This document shows positions 48,163 through 55,872 of a DNA stretch of 64,000 nt, in pieces. The notes beneath the pieces were generated by a model that worked only from the letters and a program-made list of their open reading frames with translations, was not told where the DNA came from and ran no database searches. This stretch comes from Microbacterium timonense (GTDB taxonomy: Bacteria > Actinomycetota > Actinomycetes > Actinomycetales > Microbacteriaceae): positions 62,001 to 126,000 of the forward strand of contig NZ_OLMV01000001.1 in assembly GCF_900292075.1 (NCBI RefSeq), read 5' to 3'. The translations under genes and the position numbers were made by a program. Position 1 is the first letter of the stretch. Every line of letters begins with the position of its first letter.

Positions 48163-48229
48163 CGCATTCGCTGTGCACCCTGCTCAGCCTCCTGAGGATT
48201 CACTGATCTCGCCCTGTGCTGATCTTGAT

Positions 48230-48259
48230 TTGACACGAACATGAGAATTCTCTCATGAT
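48230..48259 (+). promoter_or_regulatory. Promoter of the type IV pilus locus with spacer palindrome
   Basis: TTGACA (48230-48235) and CATGAT (48254-48259), spaced by 18 nt, form a good promoter. The spacer and -10 contain ATGAGA-ATTC-TCTCAT (48241-48256), whose core GAGAATTCTC is a perfect palindrome. A dimeric repressor bound there would block RNA polymerase. Confidence 0.6.
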
Positions 48260-48390
48260 TGTGCGCGGAGGCGGTTCCCGGCGAAGCCCCGGACCCGTCC
48301 CCGCCTGATACGACTGGGCGACTGGGCGAAAACGCGGTCCGGATCAGGGATGTCATGTCATCTGTCATCCTCGAGAAAGCGAGCCGCACC
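48260..48390 (+). other. Long leader of the pilus transcript, potentially structured
   Basis: About 125 nt from the predicted start to the pilin ATG. AGGCGG (48269-48274) can pair with CCGCCT (48301-48306), enclosing a CCCGG-rich hairpin, and GACTGGGC is directly repeated near 48312-48328. I do not see the conserved core of a GEMM-I cyclic-di-GMP riboswitch. A regulatory leader remains possible. Confidence 0.4.
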
Positions 48391-48810
48391 ATGCGCTCTT
48401 TCATCCGCAATTACATCCAGGCCGAGAAGGCACGTCGTGAGGAGTCCGGCGAGGCCGGCTTCTCGCTCATCGAGCTCATCGTCGTCGTCGTCATCCTCGG
48501 CATCCTCGCCGCAGTCGCTATCCCTGTGTTCCTCGGCCTCCAGGCGCAGGCGGAGGAGAGCTCGGTCAACTCCGTGATCGCCAATGGGGCGTCTCAAGTC
48601 GCCTCTGACCTGGGCCTCAACAAGACCGACGCGGAGATTCGCGCGAGTCTCACGAAGCTCGGCACGCAGAGCAACGTCACACTCACGGTCACTCCCGCGT
48701 CCGGTCTCAAGATTGACAACTTCTGCGTGAGTGGCACCAAGACTGGTGTTGACACAACGAAGATCAAGTCGTCTGGCCCGGGCTGCTCCGGCGCGACGCC
48801 TACCTCCTAA
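48391..48810 (+). CDS. pilA: Type IV major pilin (prepilin)
   Basis: A 139-aa class III-signal prepilin. A 23-residue basic leader (MRSFIRNYIQAEKARREESG) ends in Gly23, and the mature protein starts FSLIELIVVV with Glu at +5 (E28) and a long hydrophobic N-terminal helix. C112 and C132 could close a C-terminal disulfide loop like the D-region of Gram-negative pilins. It is the first gene of the cluster and the best candidate for the major fibre subunit. ATG 48391 gives a normal leader length; ATG 48355 would add 12 residues. A strong hairpin follows the gene. Confidence 0.92.
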   Translation: MRSFIRNYIQAEKARREESGEAGFSLIELIVVVVILGILAAVAIPVFLGLQAQAEESSVNSVIANGASQVASDLGLNKTDAEIRASLTKLGTQSNVTLTVTPASGLKIDNFCVSGTKTGVDTTKIKSSGPGCSGATPTS

Positions 48811-48825
48811 GTCAGGCGAGTAATC

Positions 48826-48860
48826 GGCCAGGTCCGGCCCGGGGGGCGCCGGACCTGGCC
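48826..48860 (+). terminator. Intercistronic hairpin after the major pilin gene
   Basis: A perfect 13-bp stem: GGCCAGGTCCGGC (48826-48838) and its complement (48848-48860) around a 9-nt loop, without T-run. It may cause partial termination or protect the pilin mRNA 3' end, giving more major pilin than minor proteins. Confidence 0.7.
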
Positions 48861-48890
48861 GAAGCGCGAATGCGGAGGAGGTGGTCGATC

Positions 48891-49313
48891 GTGTCGCGCG
48901 CAGACGAAGGATTCAGCATCGTCGAGGTCATCATCGCGATGTTCCTCCTCGCCGTGATCGCGCTGGCGGTGCTGCCCCTCATGATCGGGGCGACGCGCAC
49001 CAGTGTCGTGAACCGCGATCTCGTGGCCGCGATAACGTTCGCCAATGCCCAGCTCGCGCCCGTCAAAGCGGCATTCGGGGTCGACCCCGCGGGGCCGGCC
49101 CGATGCTCCGAGCTGCGCACGAGGGCGGTGCCGTCGACGGCCGCGATCGCCGATCCGGCGGGCACGGGAATGAGCGCGACCGTGGAGATCGGCGCCTGCC
49201 CGACCGGTGCCGCGTCGTACCCCGCGACCGTCGCGGTGGCGGTGAAGGTGCGGGATCCGAACGGCCGGGTGCTGGTCACCCTTCCGACTCTCGCCCTGGT
49301 CTCCGAGCCGTGA
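48891..49313 (+). CDS. PilV-like minor prepilin
   Basis: A 140-aa protein with a very short leader (MSRADEG) and mature start FSIVEVIIAMFLL, with Glu at +5 (E12). After the transmembrane N-helix the soluble part is short and contains Cys in ARCSELR and IGACPTGA, a possible disulfide. The length and prepilin type resemble PilV/PilI-like minor pilins that help start fibre assembly. GTG 48891 has GGAGGAGG about 9 nt upstream; an upstream ATG at 48870 precedes that site. The next gene starts within its stop. Confidence 0.82.
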   Translation: MSRADEGFSIVEVIIAMFLLAVIALAVLPLMIGATRTSVVNRDLVAAITFANAQLAPVKAAFGVDPAGPARCSELRTRAVPSTAAIADPAGTGMSATVEIGACPTGAASYPATVAVAVKVRDPNGRVLVTLPTLALVSEP

Positions 49314-49855
49314 ACGTGCGTTGGAGCGCATCCGATGAGGAAGGTGTCACGCTCGTGGAGCTTCTCATCATCATCTTCGTCTCGGTACTCTTCCTCGGCC
49401 TGCTCGCCGTGTTGTTCAGCGACGGGCTCAGCGCCCAGCAACGGGCGACCTCTCGTGACGGCGCGACCGGAAAGGCTCTGGTGGTGAGCACCTCTCTGCA
49501 GTCATCCATCCGCAACGCGACGGCTGTCGCCGTCAGCGGTTCCGGTGCCCGCGTCGACGCCGTGGTCATGACCGCGGCGGGAGGATTCGAGTGCCGCGCG
49601 TGGGCGCTCGACGTGGGGGGAGCACTCCGCTACAGCTCCGGAACAGATGCCCGCGGTGTCGACGTGTCGTCTTGGAAGCCGTTGACACAGGGTGCGCGAG
49701 GAACGCTGGCCGCAGGCGCCGCATTCGCAATGAACGGAGTGCGCGGGATCGATGTCGGCATCGCCGTGACGGTCGGCGACGAAACCGCTCGCGTCACCGA
49801 CGGCGTGACGGCACAGGCGGTCGCGAACGCGGATGAGGTGCCCGCATGCTGGTAG
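49310..49855 (+). CDS. PilW/PilJ-like minor prepilin
   Basis: A 181-aa prepilin-like protein. A 12-residue leader ends DEEG and the mature N-terminus is VTLVELLIIIFVSVLF, with Glu at +5 (E17). Its predicted globular domain has C at GFECRAW and a terminal ACW, possibly disulfide-linked. Placement between a PilV-like and a PilX-like gene matches the minor-pilin operon order of many type IVa systems. GTG 49310 overlaps the previous stop, and its own end overlaps the next gene by 10 bp. Confidence 0.8.
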   Translation: MNVRWSASDEEGVTLVELLIIIFVSVLFLGLLAVLFSDGLSAQQRATSRDGATGKALVVSTSLQSSIRNATAVAVSGSGARVDAVVMTAAGGFECRAWALDVGGALRYSSGTDARGVDVSSWKPLTQGARGTLAAGAAFAMNGVRGIDVGIAVTVGDETARVTDGVTAQAVANADEVPACW

Positions 49856-51474
49856 GTCGCGTCTCACAGCGCCGCAAGGACGATGGGTCCACCCTTATCT
49901 CGGTGCTCATCGTGATGCTGGTGCTCAGCATCGGAGCGCTCACGCTCGGGGTCATCGTCACCAACACCTCTGGCCTCGCTGCGGGCGGGCGCAGCACCGC
50001 GCAGTCACGGGCCGCAGCCGATGCCGGGATCGCCGAGCTCGTCGCGCGCGCCGGGAGGGGGGACGTGTGCGAGCAGACCCTGTCGAACGTGAGTCTTGGA
50101 GCGGGTTCGCGCTACACCGCCACCAGTAGCTGCGATGACGCCACCGGGCTCGTCGTGTTCGAGTCGACCGGGACTTCGGAGGGCGGCGCACACACCACGG
50201 TGCGGGCGGTCTACGAGCTCGAGACCGATCCCGGAGCGACCCCGCCCACCGCCGGCGGCCCTGGACTGTTCTACACGCATGGCATGACGTCCCGCATGAA
50301 CTCGTATGTGTTCGACGATGTCAACAGCGAGATCGGAATCGACGAGTTCACGGGTGCCGCGGGAGTGTTCGCATCGACAGGGAACATCGAGTGCGGTGCC
50401 GGTTCGGTCCTCCCCGGCGACATCTACACCGAGATAGGAAATTTGAAACTCGACACCGGCTGTCTCGTCGAAGGCAGCGCCTTCATCGGCGGAATGGCCG
50501 ACGTCAACGGAGGCACCATCGAGGGCACCCTGATTGCGCCGAAGAACGTTCAGCATGAGATCACGGGAACAGTGGGCAAGTCCGGAATGATGCAAGGCAA
50601 CGTCTTCGTCGGCGGCACCGTGTATGTGAACGGCGGTCGGGTTTATGGAAGCGTCACCGCAGCAGGGACGGGTTCCAGCACGCTCGGAAGCGACCTCATC
50701 TCAGGCAACTTCGTGTACAGGGGGAGCTACGGCAACTGGGGACCGAACATCGTCAAGGGCGCGATCGTCAAGAACACGTCGCTCCTTCCCCCAACGCTTC
50801 CCGACATCCCGGACTGGCAGGACGTGCAATTCGTGCCGGTGAACGCCACGACTCCTCCGCAAGCTTGGGCCGACGCCGGTTATGCGCTCACCACCGTGAC
50901 AGGGATCGGTTGCAGCAAGTGGTCGGGCAACTCGGCCGACGTAACATCGCTGACCTCCGTGCTGAGCACCCGCATGATCTTCGACATCCGCGCGTGCAGC
51001 GGGAACTTCGACACCAATTCCGGCGGCGCCAACAAGGTGGTCAAGGTCAACAACGACATCGCGATCATCGCGAACGGCTGGTACCTGTCGGGAACGAAGT
51101 TCAAGAGCGCGGACGGGCAGCCTCATACCATCTACTTGATCACCCCGGACAGCAAGCCAGCCGTCGCCGACCCACAGTGCGACTGGCCGGCGCAGGACTC
51201 GCAGCAGCTGAACGATTCGACCGTCGACCCGACCATCGCGATCTACATCTACACGCCTTGCGCGATGAAGTTCAACAGCGGCACGGCCACCTTCCGCGGC
51301 CAGGTCTACTCGGGTCGGCTGTCGTTCGGCGGCGGTGTCAAGGTCGCCTTCGCGCCTCGCAGCATCCCGGGGTATGACTTCGGTGAAGACGTCGAACCGT
51401 GGCCCGGCACGGGCGGCGGGGAGACGCCCGCGGGACTCGGCACCCTTCTCTCCCTCCGGGATGTGCAACCGTGA
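49846..51474 (+). CDS. Large PilX/GspK-like minor prepilin with repetitive beta domain
   Basis: A 542-aa prepilin-like protein, far longer than the other pilins. The leader ends KDDG (G14) and the mature start is STLISVLIVMLVLSIGAL: position +5 is Ser, not Glu, as in tip-located GspK/PilX-type subunits. After an N-terminal helix, the middle (about 180-300) is made of short Gly/Val strands such as GGTVYVNGGRVYGSV and VNGGTIEGTLIAP, suggesting a beta-solenoid or bactofilin-like stack. The C-terminal part holds paired cysteines (IGCSKW, IRACSG, PQCDWP, TPCAMK). A tip adhesin role is inferred. Local composition is less GC-rich than its neighbours. Confidence 0.78.
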   Translation: MLVGRVSQRRKDDGSTLISVLIVMLVLSIGALTLGVIVTNTSGLAAGGRSTAQSRAAADAGIAELVARAGRGDVCEQTLSNVSLGAGSRYTATSSCDDATGLVVFESTGTSEGGAHTTVRAVYELETDPGATPPTAGGPGLFYTHGMTSRMNSYVFDDVNSEIGIDEFTGAAGVFASTGNIECGAGSVLPGDIYTEIGNLKLDTGCLVEGSAFIGGMADVNGGTIEGTLIAPKNVQHEITGTVGKSGMMQGNVFVGGTVYVNGGRVYGSVTAAGTGSSTLGSDLISGNFVYRGSYGNWGPNIVKGAIVKNTSLLPPTLPDIPDWQDVQFVPVNATTPPQAWADAGYALTTVTGIGCSKWSGNSADVTSLTSVLSTRMIFDIRACSGNFDTNSGGANKVVKVNNDIAIIANGWYLSGTKFKSADGQPHTIYLITPDSKPAVADPQCDWPAQDSQQLNDSTVDPTIAIYIYTPCAMKFNSGTATFRGQVYSGRLSFGGGVKVAFAPRSIPGYDFGEDVEPWPGTGGGETPAGLGTLLSLRDVQP

Positions 51475-52301
51475 CCGATCCCGCCGTCGCCGTCTTCGTC
51501 CTGGTGTTCGCCGGGTTGTTCGGGCTGGTGATCGGCTCGTTCCTGAACGTCGTCGTCTACCGCATGCCCGCAGGCATCCCGCTGACGAGGGAGAGCAGGT
51601 GTCCGTCCTGCGACGCACCGGTCAGGCCCTGGCAGAACGTGCCGGTGATCTCGTGGCTCGCGCTGAGGGGCCGGTGCGCGTCGTGCGGAGCATCCATTTC
51701 GACACGCTACCCCGCGGTGGAACTCGCGACCGCCGCGGCCTTCGTCGCCGTGGCGTGGTGGGCTCTGTACGCGGTGGAAGAGCCCGGGTTCACGGCCTCG
51801 GTCGCGCCCGTCGTCATCGCGTACCTCTACCTCGCTGCCATCAGCGTGGCACTGACGCTCATCGACCTCGACGTGCACCGGCTGCCGAACGCGATCGTCC
51901 TCCCCGCGTACCCCGTGCTGCTCGGACTGTTCACGCTGGCGTGCGTTCTCGGCGCCGACTGGGCTGCGCTCCTGCAGGCGGTCGCCGGCGGCATCGTGCT
52001 GTATGCCTTCTATCTCGTGCTGCGGCTCGTCCGCCCCGCTGGGATGGGTGGGGGCGACGTGAAGCTCGCCGGTGTCCTGGGGATCGCGCTCGGGTGGCTC
52101 GGCTGGGGCGCCCTGGTCGTCGGCGCGTTCGCCGCCTTCCTCCTCGGCGGAGTGTTCGGGCTCGCGTTGCTCGCGACGAAGCGCGCCGGGCGCAAGACCG
52201 CGATCCCGTTCGGCCCGTGGATGATCGCAGGCGCATGGATCGGCATCTTCGCGGGGGATGCCGTCGCCCGCTGGTACACGGGGCTCATCTTCGCCGGCTG
52301 A
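51471..52301 (+). CDS. pilD: Prepilin peptidase (type IV leader peptidase / N-methyltransferase)
   Basis: A 276-aa polytopic membrane aspartyl protease. The N-terminal domain has two zinc-binding CxxC pairs (C44/C47 in SRCPSCDAP and C69/C72), between LVIGSFLNVVVYRMP and the helices. The catalytic aspartates are in LIDLDVHRLPN (D132/D134) and GMGGGDVKL (D196), the GxGD signature. It cleaves after the Gly of the four upstream prepilins and methylates the new N-terminus. GTG 51471 overlaps the previous stop. Confidence 0.95.
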   Translation: MTDPAVAVFVLVFAGLFGLVIGSFLNVVVYRMPAGIPLTRESRCPSCDAPVRPWQNVPVISWLALRGRCASCGASISTRYPAVELATAAAFVAVAWWALYAVEEPGFTASVAPVVIAYLYLAAISVALTLIDLDVHRLPNAIVLPAYPVLLGLFTLACVLGADWAALLQAVAGGIVLYAFYLVLRLVRPAGMGGGDVKLAGVLGIALGWLGWGALVVGAFAAFLLGGVFGLALLATKRAGRKTAIPFGPWMIAGAWIGIFAGDAVARWYTGLIFAG

Positions 52302-52327
52302 CGGCGAGCGGAAGACAAGGAGGCGGC

Positions 52328-53380
52328 ATGGCGAAGACGATCGTCGGGCTGGAAGTGACCGAGGAGGGCGTGCGCGCCGCCGAGGTGACGATCGGACGCG
52401 CGCCCAGCGTGGTGGCCTTCGGCGCCGTGCCGCTCCCGCCGGGTGCGGCGAAGGACTCGGAGGTGTTCGACCGCGAGGCCGTGGTGCTCGCGCTGCGGCA
52501 GCTCTGGCAGCGTTCCGGCATCCGGAGCAAGCGGGTGATCCTCGGCATCGGCAGTCGCCGCATCCTGGTGCGCGAGTTCACGACACAGGCGCTGCGGCCC
52601 GACCTGCTGCGCCAGGCGCTCCCGTTCCAGGTGCACGACCTGCTCCCGGTGCCGGTCGAGCAGGCCGTGCTCGACTTCGCTCCGGTCGCCCAGCACGGCG
52701 ATCAGGTCACCGGGCTCCTTGTGGCAGCGGTGGCCGAGACGGTGGAGGACCTCGTCTCGACCGTCGGGCGCGCGAAAGTCACCGTCGACGTGGTCGATCT
52801 CGCACCCTTCGCCCTCGCTCGCGCGGCGGGGGTCATCGCCGACGCCGGAGAGACCGTCGCCGCCATCCACCTCGGCGACCACACGAGCTACGTCGTCGTC
52901 GTGCGCGACGGCGTGCCGCGGTTCGTCCGCATCATCCCGGTGGACATCCCGACGCAGGCCTCGCGCACCCGTGAGCTCGCGATGCTGTCGGAGGCGGCCG
53001 AGGGTGCGGTCGAGCTCGAGGAGGTGCTCGAGACGGTCCCGCCCTCATCGCAGCCGCCGATGCGTCGGTCGCGCGGCGGCGTGCGCACGGCACGGCCGAC
53101 GGAGCTCTCGGAAGCGGCGGTGGCGGATCTTGCCGCCCGGCTGCGCAGCACGCTCGCGTTCTACTCCGAGCGCGCCGGCGACCGCCCCCTCGCCCGCGTG
53201 CTGCTGAGCGGCGCAGGGTCCGTCACGCCGGGTCTCGCGGCGGCTCTTGCGGCGAGCCTTCCGATCCCGGTGGAGTACGTCGGCGCCGCGCGCCTCGCGG
53301 GTGGCAAGACGATCCCGCCCGGTGACGACGACCTGAACCTCGTGACCACCGTCGGACTCGCCCTGCGGGGAGGCCGCTGA
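52328..53380 (+). CDS. pilM: Pilus assembly protein PilM (actin-like ATPase)
   Basis: A 350-aa cytoplasmic actin-fold protein. It starts IVGLEVTEEGVRAAEV and has ILGIGSRRILVREF, AAIHLGDHTSYVVVV (phosphate-2-like loop) and VLLSGAGSVTPGL. PilM binds the cytoplasmic tail of PilN and couples the inner-membrane platform to the motor ATPases. ATG 52328 has CAAGGAGG about 5 nt upstream, one of the strongest ribosome-binding sites in the locus. It overlaps pilN by one base. Confidence 0.92.
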   Translation: MAKTIVGLEVTEEGVRAAEVTIGRAPSVVAFGAVPLPPGAAKDSEVFDREAVVLALRQLWQRSGIRSKRVILGIGSRRILVREFTTQALRPDLLRQALPFQVHDLLPVPVEQAVLDFAPVAQHGDQVTGLLVAAVAETVEDLVSTVGRAKVTVDVVDLAPFALARAAGVIADAGETVAAIHLGDHTSYVVVVRDGVPRFVRIIPVDIPTQASRTRELAMLSEAAEGAVELEEVLETVPPSSQPPMRRSRGGVRTARPTELSEAAVADLAARLRSTLAFYSERAGDRPLARVLLSGAGSVTPGLAAALAASLPIPVEYVGAARLAGGKTIPPGDDDLNLVTTVGLALRGGR

Positions 53381-54030
53381 TGGCGACCCTCGACCCGGCC
53401 GCGAGCTTCGGGGCGCCGCTGATCAACCTGATGCCGCGGGCGGAGATCGAGCGGCGCGCGCGGGCGTCGCTGCTCCGGCGCTGGGCGTGGGGGATCGTCG
53501 TGGCGCTCACCCTGGTGGCCATCACGAGCGGCGGCGCCTTCGCGCTGCGGTTCGGCGCCGAGGTGCGGCTCGCCGCCGAGAACCTCCGCACCACCGCGCT
53601 CCTGACCGACCTCGCCGCCCTCTCTGATGTGCGGGCAGCGATCGCCCTTGAGAACGAGCTCGGCGACTTCCGTGCGCAGGCGATGGCATCCGAATTCGAC
53701 TGGCGGACGCTGGTCGCGATGGTGCAGGACGTCACCCCGGCGGGAGTGACCATCGCGGGCTTCGATCTGGCGGCGGGCCCGGTGCCCGCAGGCGACGACC
53801 CGGCAGCGGAGGTGGGCGCGGCCGGCACCTTCACGTTCGAGAGCGCCACCCCGCTCGAGATCGTCCCGCTGATCCGCGCGGTGCGCCCCCTCCCCGGCGT
53901 GATGGACGCCGATGGCTGGGAGCTCACCTCGGAGGGCGAAACCGGCACGCGGACGTACACGTACATCCTCCGGGTGACGGTCGACCAGAGCATCTACACG
54001 GGCGCCTACGCGAAAGAGGAGTCGGAGTGA
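53380..54030 (+). CDS. pilN: Pilus assembly protein PilN
   Basis: A 216-aa bitopic protein. The cytoplasmic N-terminus carries PLINLMPRAEIERRAR, the conserved INLMP motif that docks into PilM. A membrane helix follows (about 36-58), then a short coiled coil and a ferredoxin-like periplasmic-type domain with ITPAGVTIAGF-like strands. In this monoderm the domain lies outside the membrane. It pairs with PilO. ATG 53380 overlaps the pilM stop. Confidence 0.9.
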   Translation: MATLDPAASFGAPLINLMPRAEIERRARASLLRRWAWGIVVALTLVAITSGGAFALRFGAEVRLAAENLRTTALLTDLAALSDVRAAIALENELGDFRAQAMASEFDWRTLVAMVQDVTPAGVTIAGFDLAAGPVPAGDDPAAEVGAAGTFTFESATPLEIVPLIRAVRPLPGVMDADGWELTSEGETGTRTYTYILRVTVDQSIYTGAYAKEESE

Positions 54031-54731
54031 AGATCCCCGCGCAGCTGGTGAACCTCCTCGGCATCGTCGTGATCGCCGCGATCCTGCTGGCCGGCGTCGC
54101 GCTCATCGCGCTGCCGCTGTACGGCCAGGCCCAGGCGACGGATTCCGAGACGCGCACCGTCTCCCAAACCAACGACATCTACGTCGCACAGGTGACCCAG
54201 CTCCAGACGGATGCCGACCGGATGCCGCAGATCAGCGCCGACGTCGAGACTTTGCGTCGCGGCATCCCCGTCATCCCGCAACTCGATGATGTCCATGAGC
54301 TGGTGGGTGCGGCGGCCACCGAGACGGGCGCCGTCGTCGTGAGCACGGTGATGACCGACCTCGTGCCCTGGACCCCGCGTACCGACCTCGGCGCGATCCT
54401 GGGGGAGGACGGGGCGACCGCCGCAGCACCCGAGCAGCCGAGCGCGGCGGAGACTCCTGATGCGGCGGCGGGTGAGAACGGCGCACCCCCAGCGGACGAG
54501 ACGTCCGCTCCCGCGACGGACAGCGGCGGAGATGGCTCGTCCCCCCAGCAGCAGGTGACGGCGACGATCGAGGTCGAGGTGACGGATGCCGCGCAGGCGG
54601 CGGCCTTCATCGACGCACTCGGCGCCGGGCCGCGGCTCCTCGCCATCGGATCATCCGTCCTCACCAAAGACGACGACGGCCCCCTCAAACTCATCGTCAC
54701 CGCGTACGCCTTCCTCCGGACGGAGAACTGA
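54027..54731 (+). CDS. pilO: Pilus assembly protein PilO
   Basis: A 234-aa bitopic protein with a short cytoplasmic tail, a helix at about 8-33 and a coiled coil (TDSETRTVSQTNDIYVAQVTQ region), then a ferredoxin-like domain. The domain is interrupted by a long Ala/Pro/Glu-rich low-complexity insert (about 125-178), which is unusual for PilO. It likely forms a heterodimer with PilN. GTG 54027 overlaps the pilN stop; pilT starts one base after its own. Confidence 0.87.
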   Translation: MKIPAQLVNLLGIVVIAAILLAGVALIALPLYGQAQATDSETRTVSQTNDIYVAQVTQLQTDADRMPQISADVETLRRGIPVIPQLDDVHELVGAAATETGAVVVSTVMTDLVPWTPRTDLGAILGEDGATAAAPEQPSAAETPDAAAGENGAPPADETSAPATDSGGDGSSPQQQVTATIEVEVTDAAQAAAFIDALGAGPRLLAIGSSVLTKDDDGPLKLIVTAYAFLRTEN

Positions 54732-54732
54732 C

Positions 54733-55872
54733 ATGCCCTACGACTCCACCTCTCTCACCGGCATGCTGACCGCTGCCGGCACGGCAGGCGCCTCCGATGT
54801 GCACCTGACGGCGAACCACCCGCCCCTCATGCGGGTGAAGGGCGACCTGGCGGCGATCCCGGGTTACGGGGAGCCGACCGGCACCAACTGGCTGGAAAGC
54901 GCCATCGGCAGCATCATGACGAACGAGCAGATCGCCGAGTTCCGCGAGCACGGCGAGGTGGACCTGTCGTACACGGTGCCGCACGTGGCCCGGTTCCGGG
55001 TCAACGTCTTCCGCCAGCTCGGCGACGTGGCGGTGGCGCTGCGCTTCATTCCCGACAAGGCGTTCAGCCTCGAGAAGCTCGGCGTGCCGGCGGTCGCGGC
55101 CGATCTCGTGCTCAAGCCTCGGGGACTCGTGCTCGTCACCGGTCCCACCGGGTCGGGCAAGTCGACCACCCTCACGGCGATGCTCGACATCGTCAATCGC
55201 ACGCTGCCCGCGCACATCGTGACGGTGGAGGATCCGGTCGAGTTCCAGCACACCAGCCGCATGTCGCTCATCCACCAGCGTGAGATCGGCAGCGACACCC
55301 GCTCGTTCGCCGAGGCGCTGCGGCGCGTGCTGCGACAGGACCCCGACGTCATCCTCATCGGCGAGCTGCGTGACCCGGAATCCATCTCGACCGCGCTGTC
55401 GGCAGCCGAGACCGGTCACCTGGTGCTGTCGACCCTGCACACCCAGAGCGCCGCGAAATCCATCAACCGCATCGTCGACGCGTTCCCGCCCGATCAGCAG
55501 ACGCAGGTGCGCACGCAGCTCGGAGACACCCTGCAGGGCATCATCAGCCAGACGCTGCTGCCCATGGCGCAGAGCGATGGACGCGTCATCGCGACCGAGG
55601 TGCTGATCAACACCCCCGCGATCGCGAACCTCATCCGCGAAGGCCAGGTCAGTCAGATCTACTCCATGATGCAGGCGGGCGGCGGCCTGGGCATGCACAC
55701 GCTGGATCAGGACCTCCGCCGGCTCGTCGAGGACGGCAGCATCGCGATGTCGCTCGCGAAGTCATATGCGTCGGACCCGTCGTCCCTCGACGACGCCCGC
55801 GTGCGTCCGCGGGATCTGGATGCCGAAGCCTGGTCGCTGCGGTCCGGCGCGGCCGCGGGCTGGGGGCACTGA
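54733..55872 (+). CDS. pilT: Pilus retraction ATPase PilT
   Basis: A 379-aa hexameric ATPase. It has the N-terminal PAS-like domain (ASDVHLTANHPPLMRVKG), Walker A GPTGSGKST (137-145), Asp box TVEDPVEF, Walker B DVILIGELRDPE and His box LSTLHTQSA. The retraction-specific C-terminal motif AIANLIREGQ, close to the AIRNLIRE of PilT proteins, separates it from the extension motor. Its presence implies a retractable pilus. There is no ribosome-binding site, consistent with coupling to pilO. Confidence 0.94.
   Translation: MPYDSTSLTGMLTAAGTAGASDVHLTANHPPLMRVKGDLAAIPGYGEPTGTNWLESAIGSIMTNEQIAEFREHGEVDLSYTVPHVARFRVNVFRQLGDVAVALRFIPDKAFSLEKLGVPAVAADLVLKPRGLVLVTGPTGSGKSTTLTAMLDIVNRTLPAHIVTVEDPVEFQHTSRMSLIHQREIGSDTRSFAEALRRVLRQDPDVILIGELRDPESISTALSAAETGHLVLSTLHTQSAAKSINRIVDAFPPDQQTQVRTQLGDTLQGIISQTLLPMAQSDGRVIATEVLINTPAIANLIREGQVSQIYSMMQAGGGLGMHTLDQDLRRLVEDGSIAMSLAKSYASDPSSLDDARVRPRDLDAEAWSLRSGAAAGWGH

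Noticed and set aside
48260..48390. Cyclic-di-GMP riboswitch in the pilus leader
   Set aside because: The conserved GEMM-I core and tetraloop-receptor segments are not visible; only generic pairing is seen.
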